Shown here piece by piece: positions 1 to 10,834 of a DNA stretch of 64,000 nt (its first letter is position 1; the number at the start of each line of letters is the position of its first letter). Position numbers and translations under genes: made by a program. Below the pieces are notes generated by a model. The model was not told the DNA's origin. It ran no database searches and was given only the letters and a program-made list of their open reading frames with translations. Origin of the DNA: Lithodes maja (Eukaryota; Arthropoda; Malacostraca; Decapoda; Lithodidae); assembly GCA_037953745.1 (NCBI GenBank), contig JBAKBP010013070.1:1-64000 (forward strand). Direction: 5' to 3'.

Positions 1-1
1 C

Positions 2-2376
2 CCCCCTATTAAACGTACCTCTAGAGTAATTGTACGAAAGTCGGCAGAGACTGGGCAGGGTTTAGCACTTACTCCAGCCCCCGGCACATCTAAGAGACCT
101 CGTGAACCTACGCCCCCGGTGTCAGCCTCCACGTCACGGGCGCGGTCCAGGTCCAGGTCGCCCCTCAGACAACAGCCGCTTAGTCACTCTTCTTCACCGG
201 CGAGTAAGAAGAGCAAAGAGGAGAAGTCCAAGAGCAGTTCTAGTGATAGATCTGAGAAGTCCAAGAGCAGTTCTAGGGATAGATCTAAGTCACACCGAAG
301 CCACAAATCTTCCAGGAAAGATTCTCATGAACGAAAGGCCTCCCGGCGTTCGCCGGAGCCTCGTGCCTCACTTTCTGCCTCTACTCCCGACGTATCTAGT
401 GTCCAATCTGATGGGGCGGGAGTGGAGTCAGAGACTGTGGTGGGGGTGTTACCGGCGGACAGGTTACCAATGGATATTATAACCTTAGAATTAGATAGTT
501 CTGTGGGCAGTGATCGCCCTCTAGAAGGGTCTAGTGGGGGCTCAGTGGTTGATGGGGTAACTGACTCCCAAGGGAGTTCGGGCCAAGGCCTGGGTGTGTG
601 GCGGTATTCCCAACCAGGGAATGAAGGCCCACGTCTGGTTCAAGAGACACAGGTAATGGCGGACGTCCACCAGGACGCTGCGATCCCATCATCCATCCCA
701 GACTTAACATGGCAACACGACGGGATTCCGGCTTCGGCGGAATCCTCTCATGATGAGCCAGATGACAAAGATGAGGTGTCTATAATCTCTGACATGCAGG
801 TGCAGGAGTCGGGTTCAGTTTTAGACGACTCACAGGATAGGAATGATTCACCTCTTAGTTCTTTATCTGCTAAATTTGTCACGGCGGAGGAAATAGATGG
901 GTTATTAGTTACTGCTCTAATAAAAAATGTTGGCCAGCAGCCGGAGACTCCTACAGTGGACCTGGGAGCTTCCATGACAATTTCAAGTGTTCGGCCTCTG
1001 ACTACTTCCATTGCTTTAACTAAGATTCTGCACCCTCCTTCTGTATCACCTACTATGGTCACTAGGCCTGCTTCGGCGGCACGGACTACTTCTAGTGTAA
1101 GGGTAGTAGCGGATGTGAATCCTCCCCCTTTAGATAAAGCACCGTTAAGAAAGGTAGCTATGCCCCTTTTATACGGTCCAGATGATTCATGGGTACAAAT
1201 GGTCCCAACTAAGCCAGAGGTAGCACAGCCCACTTTGTCAGGGGAACTTCCAGTGCCACGAGAGTGGATAATCCAAGGAAATAAATCTAGAAAGTTACAA
1301 GCTTTAGATATTCTGGGTAATGTACTTGATGTTAATATTAAGGCCATTCCTAACTATTATCACCATGACTATTTTGTGTATACAGCTACACCTGCACTAC
1401 CCCCTGCATCAGCTTCAAAACTGTTTTCTGACTGGACCAAGCATGACGGTTTTAATGATATAAAAGCACTGTCGGCTCTCACTCCAGAATTAGATTTACA
1501 AACGGTCACAGACACAGCCGCTAATCCAGTGTTGAAGGTGGGGCAGTTGGGTCCGGGACCTTGGGTGGAATGGGAGGTAGAGGCTCAGAATTTTGCGATC
1601 ACCTTCACCTCAAAATCTTCGCACCAAATTCCTCAGGACGGCCATTTTGGTTCTCTCTGCCAGTTTTCTCTGCCGGCGGAGTCCCATCTGCTTTGTTTGC
1701 TTTCTTAGCTGCCCCCAAAATCAATCTATGCGAACTTAAAGATCCTTTCACTGCACCTTCCCCAGCTCACCTAGACCGGGAGTATAGGCTACGGGGGAAG
1801 GCGTATAGACTTTTTTCCCAATACATTGTTACGCACCAGGTGGCGAAGTCTATGCTAAGATCTACTCAGGCAATCGCGGACGCGGATGTCAGAAGATCAA
1901 TTGAACTATCTCGACGTTTACTCCTTCAGACTTCTATTCAGTCGTTGGGGGATATCCGTACAGCCTTGCTCGAGGCGGTGCGGGCGAGACAGGATCTTAG
2001 GATGTCCCTGGTGAGGAAACTTCCTGATAGAATTGCGAACCAGGTGGTCATGTCGCCGGTGCTAACTCCCTCTTTAATGTCCCCTGATGTGTGGAGAACT
2101 GTATTTAACATGGCTCAGGCCTTTAAGCACAGTCCCGCCCCTTCTAAGAAACCTGCTTTTAACTTTCCCAAACCCAAGCCAGTCGCAAAAGCTCAGCCGG
2201 GTGGGTCAAAGCCCTTTCATCTACCTAAGTCCTCTTCCCCCCAAGGTCAGTACAGGTATAAACAAGGAAAGTTTGCAGGTCATAAAGGACAAAACTATAA
2301 CAGACCGGGCCAGGGCCCGTCTTCTGCCAACGCCGGCCAGTCGGCTAAGCATCCACCACCACCACCACCACCATAA
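2..2376 (+). pseudogene. DIRS gag-like ORF1, SR-rich N-terminus, one frame change
   Basis: The frame is open from the left window edge, so the true start is upstream. From base 2 it runs to a stop at 1708. Coding then continues in another frame from about 1561-1600 to a stop at 2376, giving roughly 790 codons with one frameshift near 1560-1700. The first 110 residues are rich in Ser, Arg and Lys (SRARSRSRSP, SKSHRSHKSS) and include a 36-bp tandem duplication around 223-290 encoding EKSKSSS twice. A long acidic, low-complexity middle follows. The C-terminal third has an ordered, helix-rich segment (about 1790-2130) and a basic Gly/Lys/Pro tail ending in a (CAC)n proline run at 2350-2373. It presumably packages element RNA in the way of other DIRS ORF1 proteins. 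I infer that role from position, since no diagnostic domain is seen. Confidence 0.7.
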
Positions 2377-2377
2377 A

Positions 2378-4309
2378 AAACTAAAGTCTTTCTCACTCCC
2401 AGGGCCGGTCTCACGGCGGGTGGATCAGAGGGTAGTACAGCCGGCGAACCCTTGTCTGCTAACTGGGTCGTTCCGGACGTGTCACCGCGCATGGCCATTA
2501 AATACTTGGGCGAGGATGGTGGCACGCAAAGGCATCACCTGGCAGTGGCTCCGGCGACCTCGTTTACGTCAGCCGACAAAGGCAAATTTAGTTTCATTAG
2601 AGGTGGAGTCACTGATCCGAGAAATGATCGCCAAGAATGTCATCATCCCGGTTCCTCAAAATTACCCAGTCTTTACATCCAAACTATTTCTAGTGCCCAA
2701 AAGGGACAGTGTTCAGATGAGACCCGTCGTAGACCTGTCTTATCTGAACCTCCATATTCACAACGTGTCATTCAGGATGCTGACAGTGAATCAAATCAGG
2801 CTAACACTTCCGCCGGGAGGATGGATGTGTTCTTTAGACCTGACAGACGCGTATTGGCACGTTTCGGTAAACAAAAAATGTCAACGGTTTCTGGCCTTAC
2901 GGATAATGCATCAGACGTATGTCTTTCAGAGGATGCCGTTTGGATTGAACCTGGCACCTCGCTTATTCACGAAATTAGTCCGGCAAGCCCTGATGCCCTT
3001 GTTAGAGCAAGGGATCAGGATTTTGTGGTATCTAGACGACTGGCTAGTGGTGGCAGAGACAGAACAAGTATGCATAAATCATGTCAACATAACATTAAAT
3101 CATGTCAAATCTCTAGGATTCAAGGTAAACCTGGTAAAGTCAAACCTTGTTTCCTCACGTTTCCTGTTCAGTGGATAGGGCTGGTTTGGGACACAGCTAC
3201 TCTCACTCTGAGTCAGAGTGTGGACAATCGAAACAGATTTTGCAGGAAATTGTAATTGTTCCTTCACAGTCTTGACTACGACACGGAGAATCTGGGAGTC
3301 TCTGGTCGGCTCTCTCAACTGGATTCATCTAACTGTAAAGTTGGGCCGGTTGAAAGTCAAACGTTTAATATTGGAGGGCAACAAATGTTTTCCACTATTG
3401 CCGGCGGAAAAATTATGGCCCATACCAAAATTAATCCACAACTTACTAGCGGTCTGGGCGAAGAGGGAAACGTTACACTCAGTAATGTCATGGATCTCTC
3501 CTCCACCAACGGTATGGGTAGACACGGATGCGTCAGGAACGATAGGTTGGGGCTTTCAGTCAAACCAAGGGCACCAGGGTCAAGGGCTTTGGTCCCATTT
3601 AGAAATCTCCCACATCAATGTCAAAGAATTACTAGTCCCCTTATATTTCCTTCAGGCTCACGGCTCTGCTTTACGGGGCAAGTCGGTGGCCTTCAGAATG
3701 GACAATCTGAATGCGGTTCACTGTATTCAGAAACAAGGGTCAACGAGATCTCGGAAGTTGCTAAACGTGTCAGAAAAGATTTTTATTCTAGCCAACAGGC
3801 TGGACATTCATCTTCACGCATCTTATCTCCCAGGCATAGCAAACGTCTGGGCAGACGCTCTGTCTCGGAGACAGAGCACAACAGTAGAATGGGCGCTCAA
3901 GCAAACCATTTTCGACCAAATGATTGCAGAGCCTTACCATCCACAAGTGGATTTGTTTGCGTCAGAGGAGACTCACAAACTCCCACTGTACCTCACCCGC
4001 CGGACAATAACGCCGGCGGGCGGGCCAGACGCACTGGTGACAGACTGGAACAGGTGGAGTTCCATTTATCTGTTTCCGCCGCCAGACGCGTCTCTAATGT
4101 GCCACGTAGTAAACAAACTACAGGATTATCGGGGCGTAGTCTCCCTAATCACGCCCCTGTGGCCGGCGCAGTTGTGGTACCAGCAATTGAAAACGTTGTG
4201 CCCGCACCCGGTGTCACTCCCGGTCGGGTATTTCCACTTAGACACAATTGGCAACCTAGAGACCTCGCTGACTTTTGCATTATGGACATTCAGGAGGTTA
4301 AGTGGCTAG
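2378..4309 (+). pseudogene. DIRS reverse transcriptase and RNase H
   Basis: The RT core is clear in the frame ending at 3178: LVPKRDSVQMRPVVDLSYLN, LDLTDAYWHVSV, RMPFGLNLAPRLFTKL, and the catalytic YLDD box in LWYLDDWLVV (near 3030). Coding moves to another frame near 3165 (IGLVWDTATLTLS) and returns after about 3250, so two indels separate RT from RNase H. RNase H shows WVDTDASGTIGWG, the ELLVPLYFL and RMDNLNAV motifs and NVWADALSR. Downstream is the DLFAS/LP.YL/DAL..DW segment (about 3940-4200) typical of DIRS-type proteins between RNase H and recombinase. It would copy the element RNA into DNA, but the frame breaks make it inactive here. Confidence 0.85.
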
Positions 4310-4821
4310 CACCATATGGTAGAGACGTGACCAATAAATTCATGAATCAATATACCCAGTCTACAAAGCGACAGTATCAATCGCATTGGCAAGCCTTTAC
4401 TTCTTGGATTCTTAGAACAGAACAAACTGTGCCCTCGGTGGCTTTGGTTTTTAATTATTTAAATTATCTGTTCGAGCAGAAACGTTTATCTGTAGTAACG
4501 TTAAAAAATCACTTAACAGCGATTAGGATGCCATTTTTGGACCTTACCGGTCTCACCATACCAGTCGCGGAGGAAACAGGTTTTATGAGGGCATGTTTTA
4601 AATTCCGCCCACCTCCCCGTCAGCTCATGCCTACCTGGTCCCTGGACAAAGCATTGGCGTTACTTCATTCCCGTCTGTACCAACATACTGCAGATTTTAC
4701 ATTACTCTTAAAAAAGGCAGTATTCCTTATGGCTTTGGCTACCGGGAACAGAGTATCTGAGCTGGCGGCGATGAGCAACACACCTAATTGCCTCAGGTTT
4801 GGTAGGCTTAATGAGTGTATT

Positions 4822-4828
<7 letters not shown>
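4282..4828 (+). pseudogene. DIRS tyrosine recombinase, N-terminal part only
   Basis: This frame overlaps the end of RNase H by about 28 bases, as usual in DIRS elements. It has the N-terminal SAM-like core-binding region (YTQSTKRQYQSHWQAFTSW, SVVTLKNHLTAIR) and reaches the first catalytic box (LMALATGNRVSELAAM), which contains the box A arginine. Coding stops being recognisable just after 4800, where poly(T) begins. The second box (H-x-x-R) and the nucleophilic tyrosine are therefore missing. An intact enzyme would integrate circular element DNA without a target duplication. This copy cannot. Confidence 0.83.
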
Positions 4829-4862
<34 letters not shown>

Positions 4863-5273
4863 AGACAATGAATGGAGGAAGGAAAAACACAGATAAAACA
4901 AAAAGGTCCATGTGCCTAAAGGCATCCTCCATTCATAAAATGTTTGTAACAACTGGATTTAAACATTTGTAGATTGTAAGTTTGTGGAAAGCAATTCGAG
5001 GGAAGTGAATTCCAAAGAGTAGTAGCTCTGGGGATAAATGAATTCTGATAAGCAGAAGTTCTGCATTGTGGAGGAGAAAGTGTAAATTCATGGGCGCTCT
5101 CAGCTGCCCTAGTTCTACGGGGAAAGATGTGGAGAGGCGGCACAATTGAAGCAAGTTCCTCGGAACAATTGCTGTGAAAATATCTGTAGAATAATGCAAG
5201 GGATGCAACGTTTCTTCGTATGGATAATGTAGGAAGGTCCTGTGTGATTGCAGGGTTATTGATTAATCTAATA

Positions 5274-6613
5274 CACTCGACCCTCCATTTAACGGACAAA
5301 TGCGTGCAAGCACCTGTCCGTTCCTGCTAAATGTCCGTTGCTGCTAAATACTGTCCAGTCCGGATGTAATCCGGAAATTCCTTGAGAAAAATCCGGTGTT
5401 GAGTACAGGTGTCCGGATCGGATCGTGACATTTAACTGTTATGCATCATTTTTTTTACTGTACAGTACCTGAAATAAATCCTGGTAATCCCTTGTGCTAC
5501 ACCCTATTGATAATGCAAAACTATTGAACACACTTAAAAGTGTATATTATTTGGTCTCTATATAATCTGTGAATCATTTCCGATATGATAGAATTAAAGA
5601 TTTTATTTTCCACCAACTCATAATCAGCAAAAACGACACAAATGTCAATTAAAAACATGTTATAATATTTCCCCATCATTTTGTGTATACCGTGGGAACA
5701 AAAAAAAACAAAAATCTATCAAACGTAAATCTCCCGTCTGGGAAGCTCGGCGCATAGACGGAGGGGAGGGTTGAAATATTTTGTTGACTATCTCATTTAT
5801 TATTTATCTATGTGCTGGAAGGATATTATATTTTTCAATTCCATCACATTAGAAATTATTCAAAGATTACAAAAAGTCCAAATAAGACATAGTTATGTTA
5901 ATGTATAAGGGATTTAGGTAGATGAATTAGAGAGATAGATAGATAGAAAGAGTGTGTATATCGAGGGAAAAAACAAAACAAAAAATCTATCAAACGTAAA
6001 TCTTCCGTCTCGGAAGCTCGGCGTCTAGACTGAGGGGAGGGTTGAACTATTTTTTTGACTATCTTATTTATTATTTATCTATGTGCTGGAAGGATATTAT
6101 ATTTTTCAATTCCATCACATTAGAAATTATTCAAAGATTACAAAAAGTCCAAATAAGACATAGTTATGTTAATGTATAAGGGATTTAGGTAGATGAATTA
6201 GAGAGATAGATAAATAGAAAGAGTGTGTATATCGAGGGAAAAAAACAAAACAAAAAATCTATCAAACGTAAATCTTCCGTCTCTGCTGGTACGGAGGGGA
6301 GAGTTGAAATATTTTGTTGACTATCTTATTTATTATTTATCTATGTGCTGGAAGGATATTATATTTTTCAATTCCATCATATTAGAAATGATTCAAAGAT
6401 TACAAAAAGTCCAAATAAGACATAGTTATGTTAATGTATAAGGGATTTAGGTAGGTGCATTAGAGAGATAAATAGATAGAGCAACGGACTTTGCTCCAAC
6501 TTTTTTATAGCAACGGACTATGTCCGTTGCTGGGTCCATTGTCCGGCCTACATTTTTTGACCGTTATTGCCGATATCCGTTAAATCGGAATCCGTTAAAT
6601 GGAGGTTAGAGTG
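5274..6613. mobile_element. Non-autonomous Tc1/mariner- or Tigger-type element, TA target duplication
   Basis: Terminal inverted repeats begin CACTC(G/T)A(C/A)CCTCCATTTAACGGA at the left; the reverse complement of the right end is CACTCTAACCTCCATTTAACGGA. The element is flanked by TA at 5272-5273 and 6614-6615. Excision leaving one TA restores the interrupted LINE frame exactly, which independently fixes the boundaries. No transposase ORF is present. The interior is an array of a 271-bp unit (see separate entry). The TA duplication and ITmD37E/pogo-like ends point to the Tc1/mariner/pogo superfamily, but assignment below that level is not supported. Confidence 0.85.
5700..6480. repeat. Three tandem copies of a ~271-bp unit inside the TA-flanked element
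   Basis: The motif ATCTATCAAACGTAAAT recurs at 5714, 5985 and 6257, giving periods of 271 and 272 bases. Each unit holds a purine-rich A tract, a G-rich segment (GGAGGGGAG), and the shared stretch GTGCTGGAAGGATATTATA. Copies differ by a few substitutions and a short deletion in the third. No coding potential is evident. Confidence 0.85.
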
Positions 6614-7083
6614 TAGCTTTATTTTGAATTTTGTCCAACTGCCTCAATGCAACCACTCCACTTCCACCCCACAGAGGTGAACAGTAATCCATCTGAGAAC
6701 GCACATGACTTTTATATATCACGGCCAACTGCTCGTCAGTGAAGAATTCTCGAACTCTGTACAGGAGTCCCAGTTTTTTAGAGGCATTCTTAGCAATGCT
6801 TCTAACATAATGTGTCCAGCTCAAGTTAGTAGTTAATGTTACACCGAGAATGTCAATACTAGGGGAAGTGGGAATATTTACATCATTAAAAAATATATGG
6901 GAGTAAGTGAGATTCTGTCGGTTAGAAAATTGAATGTATTTGGTTTTCTGTGCATTAAAGGAAACTAGATTCTTTTGTCCCCATCCATTAATTCTAGAAA
7001 GGTCCTGGTTCAGAGAAATTGCAGTGTTTATTTTTGAATTTATAAGATCGGGTTGGGTGAAAGAATTGGTAAATAGTGTAAAC

Positions 7084-7845
7084 ATGGCGGGAGGGATGAA
7101 GGGTGCGGGCGTAGCCCTCTCTCTATGTATCATCCTTCTCAACATCCAGAGGGGCTGTGCTGATATACAGGTGCAGAGGGGACCGGTAGTGTACCAGGTC
7201 AACACTAAACAAGTATTGAGGGACCTCGTCACACAGAAATCACACACGAGTGAAATTTCTGTCACCATTCCTGCCTGGTCTATTTCATATATCGGGAAGA
7301 CGCCGCGACTGGGCAAATACTCTGGCACAACCTCGCTACAACACCTATTGTGCTACACTCTAATTAGCTGCGGAGATGTAGAGACCAACCCCGGCCCTAG
7401 TTCAACGTTGAAGAAACCTCACCACCAAACAAGTAAGGCAGACACCGACATTTCAACAGTCCCTAGCAGTAAAATTCGTTATAACAAACTGGGCCAGCAG
7501 GCACCCAAGTCTCCCGTCACGCTCCACCTCACAACCAAGACCGCAGGGCAACCGCCAGCACAGTGCCAACATTCTACCTACTCAACATTACCCTCAACTG
7601 TATCATCACTACCACAGATATCGGTGACCCAAGTAACACAACATGCAACCAGAACACCCAAACAAACAGGAAGCTCTAGCAAACACATCGACAATGAAGT
7701 AACAGCAACAACGGCCAAGAACAAGGACATAAAACAACAAATACAGGTAGGGGTGGGAGGGGGGCAAGGGGGAGCCACAACCTGTCCTCATCTCAAGCGC
7801 TCACACACCATCAGCCGCTCACGGCGCACAGCTGATCACAGCTGA
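7084..7845 (+). CDS. LINE ORF1: signal peptide, 2A motif, low-complexity basic tail
   Basis: I take the ATG at 7084 because upstream in-frame sequence is antisense of the neighbouring LINE. The 253-residue product begins with a plausible secretory signal (a short basic start, then VALSLCIILL, then a Cys-Ala end near residue 26). A linker leads to residues 98-105, DVETNPGP, the full 2A consensus, preceded by CYTLISCG. By known 2A behaviour the ribosome skips the Gly104-Pro105 bond. This releases a 104-residue N-terminal peptide and restarts a 149-residue Pro/Ser/Thr/Gln-rich, basic-ended protein. 2A sequences of this kind are established at the N-termini of non-LTR retrotransposon proteins in trypanosomes and several marine invertebrates. 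A TGA ends the frame inside a 10-bp direct duplication at 7828-7849. The nucleic-acid-binding role of the tail is an inference. Confidence 0.78.
   Translation: MAGGMKGAGVALSLCIILLNIQRGCADIQVQRGPVVYQVNTKQVLRDLVTQKSHTSEISVTIPAWSISYIGKTPRLGKYSGTTSLQHLLCYTLISCGDVETNPGPSSTLKKPHHQTSKADTDISTVPSSKIRYNKLGQQAPKSPVTLHLTTKTAGQPPAQCQHSTYSTLPSTVSSLPQISVTQVTQHATRTPKQTGSSSKHIDNEVTATTAKNKDIKQQIQVGVGGGQGGATTCPHLKRSHTISRSRRTADHS
7345..7398 (+). other. 2A-type ribosome-skipping signal
   Basis: In-frame codons give LLCYTLISCGDVETNPGP, which matches the consensus D-[VI]-E-x-N-P-G-P with the usual hydrophobic run and glycine before it. Separation is expected between the GGC at 7393-7395 and the CCT at 7396-7398. 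Confidence 0.9.
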
Positions 7846-8234
7846 TCACAGCGGTGTGCCAGACGTACGATGAACAGTAACAGGAAAATATGTATAGTGT
7901 GCGATATTGGATTCAACAAAAGGAGTACAACGTCACAATGTAGTAGTTGTAATGAAACAGTACACGACCGATGTACTTACGATACTAGCAGAAAAGAAGT
8001 GGAATGCGATAAATGTAGGGAAATAGCAATTAAGGGTCCTAAAATCATTTGTGAAATATGTGAATCACTCATAACAAGAAAACAAAGGATCATAAACTGT
8101 GTTAAGTGTAAAACTGTAGCTCACATGAAGTGCATCTCTAAGAAGACCAACAGTGAAGAACGGGAATTCCTATGCAACATATGTGCCTTGCATTCATTAC
8201 CGAATATTAATGTAAATGAACCAATTAGTATTAA

Positions 8235-8866
8235 CCTAACAAGTGCGCATGGGGGTAATTGAAAACGTCCCCCTGTGCTGACGTATTTGGGGTGTTTCTG
8301 TCACTAAAATATTCATTGTACCATTAATAGCATTAATAATTATCCATATGCGCCTATTATGGGTTGATTATAAAGGTACAGTATTAACCTGAAACAACAA
8401 TAAAACGAGTGAAAACAGCGTTTGGATGGTCAAAATCGGAGATATAGCCCGCGAGTTGTATAATGTATGGGTGAGGCAAACTGCTTTCCCGCCAATTTCC
8501 CCCAAGGCCACTGAGACACAATCGATCGATACTCTCTCTCTCTCTCTTGCACTCGCTTGCCATCAGTGATGACAACACCCTGCTTGCAACTCGCTAATGT
8601 TAGCACGAAAATATACCTCAGAATAAGGGAATAATAGGGAAAATAGGTGATAACTGAAGGAGAGGAGGAAAGTAGGGAAGGAGGGGAGGTAGAGGACTGA
8701 GATTTTGCATGGCCCAGGGGCCAAAAAAAAAATAAAAAAATACAAAAATAAAAATATATTTTTTTTTTTTTCGATGTCAAAAGTTGATTTTTTATTTTAC
8801 TTACTCTCAAGAGTCTTCCCGCAGTCTGCCGGGGGAACTCTTAAGAGTCTCCCCGCAGTTCCCGGG
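8235..8866. mobile_element. piggyBac-type MITE in LINE ORF2
   Basis: It is flanked by TTAA at 8231-8234 and 8867-8870. The ends read CCTAACAAGTGCGC on the left and, as reverse complement, CCCGGGAACTGCGG on the right. Removing the element and one TTAA joins the zinc-finger part of ORF2 to the endonuclease part in frame (EPISI-NNSES). It is related, in opposite orientation, to the MITE at 33116-33955. They share a segment with ACCTGAAACAACAATAAAAC and a run of pyrimidine-rich sequence. It holds a (CT)n run near 8530 and A/T runs near 8720-8772, and no transposase. Confidence 0.8.
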
Positions 8867-10350
8867 TTAACAACTCAGAATCCAGCCAGGACACATTCAA
8901 AATCAAAGATGAATACAGAGTGTTCACCAACAAAGGGCTCCATCTTATCCACATTAACGCCAGATCAATGTACCATAAATTGTCATAATTAAACTTGTTA
9001 GCTAATAAGGCCAAAGCTTCAATAATTGCAATCACAGAAACCTGGCTGGATTCAAGTATAAACAATGGTGAAATAAACATTCAAGGTTTCAATATGGTTA
9101 GGAATGATCGCAATAGGCATGGGGGAGGAGTATGTCTGTATGTAAAAAACAACCTCACACACACAACCAGGACCGACCTCCATGTAGAAAATCACGAAGC
9201 TCTGTGGATCGATCTACACCTGCCGAGGACAAGACCCATCACAATTGGGGTATGCTATAGGCCACCAGACGACACACAATTCTTAACCAAATTTGAACGA
9301 ACGTTGTCATCGCTAGACCCTCGGAATGAATCCATCATACTAGGGGATTTTAACCTGTGTTACAAACAACAAAATGATAGGCTTGTACGAGAAAATAGGC
9401 ATATACTGACAATGCACAATCACAAACAACTCATCACAACCCCCACACGTATCTCTGAGAACACTGCCACAATAATAGACCACATAAACTGTAACAGAGA
9501 GGACAAAATATCCCAATCAGGGGTTATACAGACTGGGATAAGTGATCACTTCGTCACATATTGCACACGAAAAACCACAAAAATTACCCTAGAGAATCAC
9601 AAGATTATCAAAACAAGGTCACTCAGAAACTACAATAAAGAAACATTTCTGGACATTTTATGGAATATAGACTGGTCTCCAGTGTTTGGAAGTACAGTAA
9701 AAGTCTGTTAATCCGACGACCGATGATTCGAATCTCCCAATAGTCCGAATTTTTCAATTTGAGGCCAAATCCGAATTCTCCCGATGGTCCGAATTTCAAG
9801 AAGTCCCAAAGTCCCCTTTTTGAGGCATTAGGCCACTCAAATGACACATAATGGAGCACACACATATCATATGTTCATGAATTCACTTTAAAAGTTTACC
9901 ATTGTCATTGTAGCCTATTACCTACTTCAAAACATTCAGATTAATGGTCAAAGGAAGCTACTGATATAAACGTAAACACCTTCTTCTTCTTCTTCTTCTT
10001 CCACATCGTCTGCTAGAGAGTTTGTTTTGCTCTTGAACGCATCCTTGGGACGCTCCGATGCGCTACTGGCTTGCACCGCATTTTCTGCAAGCGCATTCAG
10101 TCTTGAGCTTGAAAATGCACCTTTGGATGTATTAGCCTTGAGCTTGAAAACGCACCTTTGGACGTTCCGATACGCTACTATTTATAGTTCAGTGATCGGA
10201 GCGTCCCAAGGGTGCTTTCAAGACAACAAGACAAGGGTGCTTTCAATACAATATAATATAACCGAGCACATCACAAAAGGAAAATTACAAGAACTTCTCA
10301 GGGAGGTGCCGTTGTTAAGGCATTACTTCCCGAACCACATCTGATCTTAA

Positions 10351-10830
10351 CCCTCCAGCCCCGGGTATGTATTATATATATATTCCTCGAAACCCGGGTG
10401 TTTTGGCCGAAAAACGTCTAGGCTAGGCTACCGTATATTCGTTAATCAGACTGCTTACCGCATTCCCGCACATCCCCAAGCGTAGCTGTGTTATTTACCT
10501 GTAAAATGGCATTAAGTAGAGCTCTCTAAGTCAACTGGGTGAGCTGTGATGATGATTTCATTGGAGATAACTTTATGGCCAAACCAGCCACTTTACACCA
10601 CTTTTCGATACTGAACAACAACATACAGGCACACAAGAACAAGCGACGCTCTCCTTCTTGTGGCCGGAGATGCGGAGCGTCGGTCCAGCCGGCTGTTGTT
10701 TACATGCGTCGGACCGACGCCTCGCACAGCAAGCTCACAGGCTGTGACGTCGTGGGTGCATAAGAGGCCTTCCGGGTACCTGGTACATGCTTTTTTATGG
10801 GCGTACATGAGGTCATCCGGGAACCAAGGG
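10351..10830. mobile_element. piggyBac-type MITE inside the Tigger-like element
   Basis: It is flanked by TTAA at 10347-10350 and 10831-10834. The ends start CCCTCCAGCCCCGGG and (right, reverse complement) CCCTTGGTTCCCGG. The empty site survives twice in adjacent tandem copies (CTGATCTTAAAGAGCAAG near 11127 and 11430), which proves insertion after the array formed. The interior is a reverse-orientation relative of the MITE at 37388-38512; both carry the palindromic-looking GGCCGAAAAACGTCTAGG segment. Confidence 0.88.
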
Positions 10831-10834
10831 TTAA

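Larger units (their letters stand above)
1..4828 (+). mobile_element. DIRS-like tyrosine-recombinase retrotransposon, truncated at both sides
   Basis: The order gag-like ORF, RT plus RNase H, then tyrosine recombinase in an overlapping frame is that of the DIRS order, which uses a recombinase in place of an integrase. The left end lies outside the window. The right end is lost where a poly(T) run at 4829 marks the tail of a minus-strand LINE. Several frame changes make this copy inactive. No inverted or split terminal repeats are visible here. DIRS1-like elements are known to be widespread in decapod crustaceans, which fits the other clues to the host. Confidence 0.88.
4916..7078 (-). pseudogene. 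LINE RT C-terminal region, split by a DNA element
   Basis: The upstream part (about 7078 down to 6616) carries the late RT and thumb region: INGWGQKNLVSFNAQKTKYI, DILGVTLTTNLSW and MDYCSPLWGG. The downstream part (5271 to 4916) carries the C-terminal region with RNVASLALFYRYFH and IPRATTLWNSLPSNCF, motifs common at the ends of LINE pol proteins. Across the TA insertion site the frame continues as QNKA-RLINNPAI, so it was a single ORF when the DNA element landed. The catalytic YADD box and the endonuclease are not present, so this is a 5'-truncated dead copy. Confidence 0.8.
4829..7080 (-). mobile_element. Poly(A)-tailed LINE fragment, 5' truncated
   Basis: Read on the minus strand, this is the 3' part of a non-LTR retrotransposon: the end of the RT, the RT-associated C-terminal region, a very short 3' UTR (4862-4915) and a poly(A) tail of about 33 bases (the poly(T) at 4829-4861). 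The 5' edge at about 7055-7083 abuts the start of the next LINE. A DNA element (5274-6613) sits inside it, and removing that element plus one TA joins the two coding parts in frame. A clear target duplication with the DIRS sequence was not found. The clade (Jockey, CR1 or related) is uncertain. Confidence 0.8.

Noticed and set aside
748..1347. 199-residue minus-strand ORF
   Set aside because: It is the antisense of the DIRS gag-like frame and has no recognisable features.
4829..4861. Poly(T) as a transcription terminator or assembly artefact
   Set aside because: The adjacent minus-strand LINE ends exactly here, so it is the element's poly(A) tail.
5700..6480. CRISPR-like or satellite array
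   Set aside because: There are only three 271-bp units, no short-repeat/spacer pattern, and the array is confined to one TA-flanked element.
8430..8810. 126-residue minus-strand ORF over the MITE at 8235-8866
   Set aside because: It is low-complexity translation of A/T and CT runs in a non-coding MITE.
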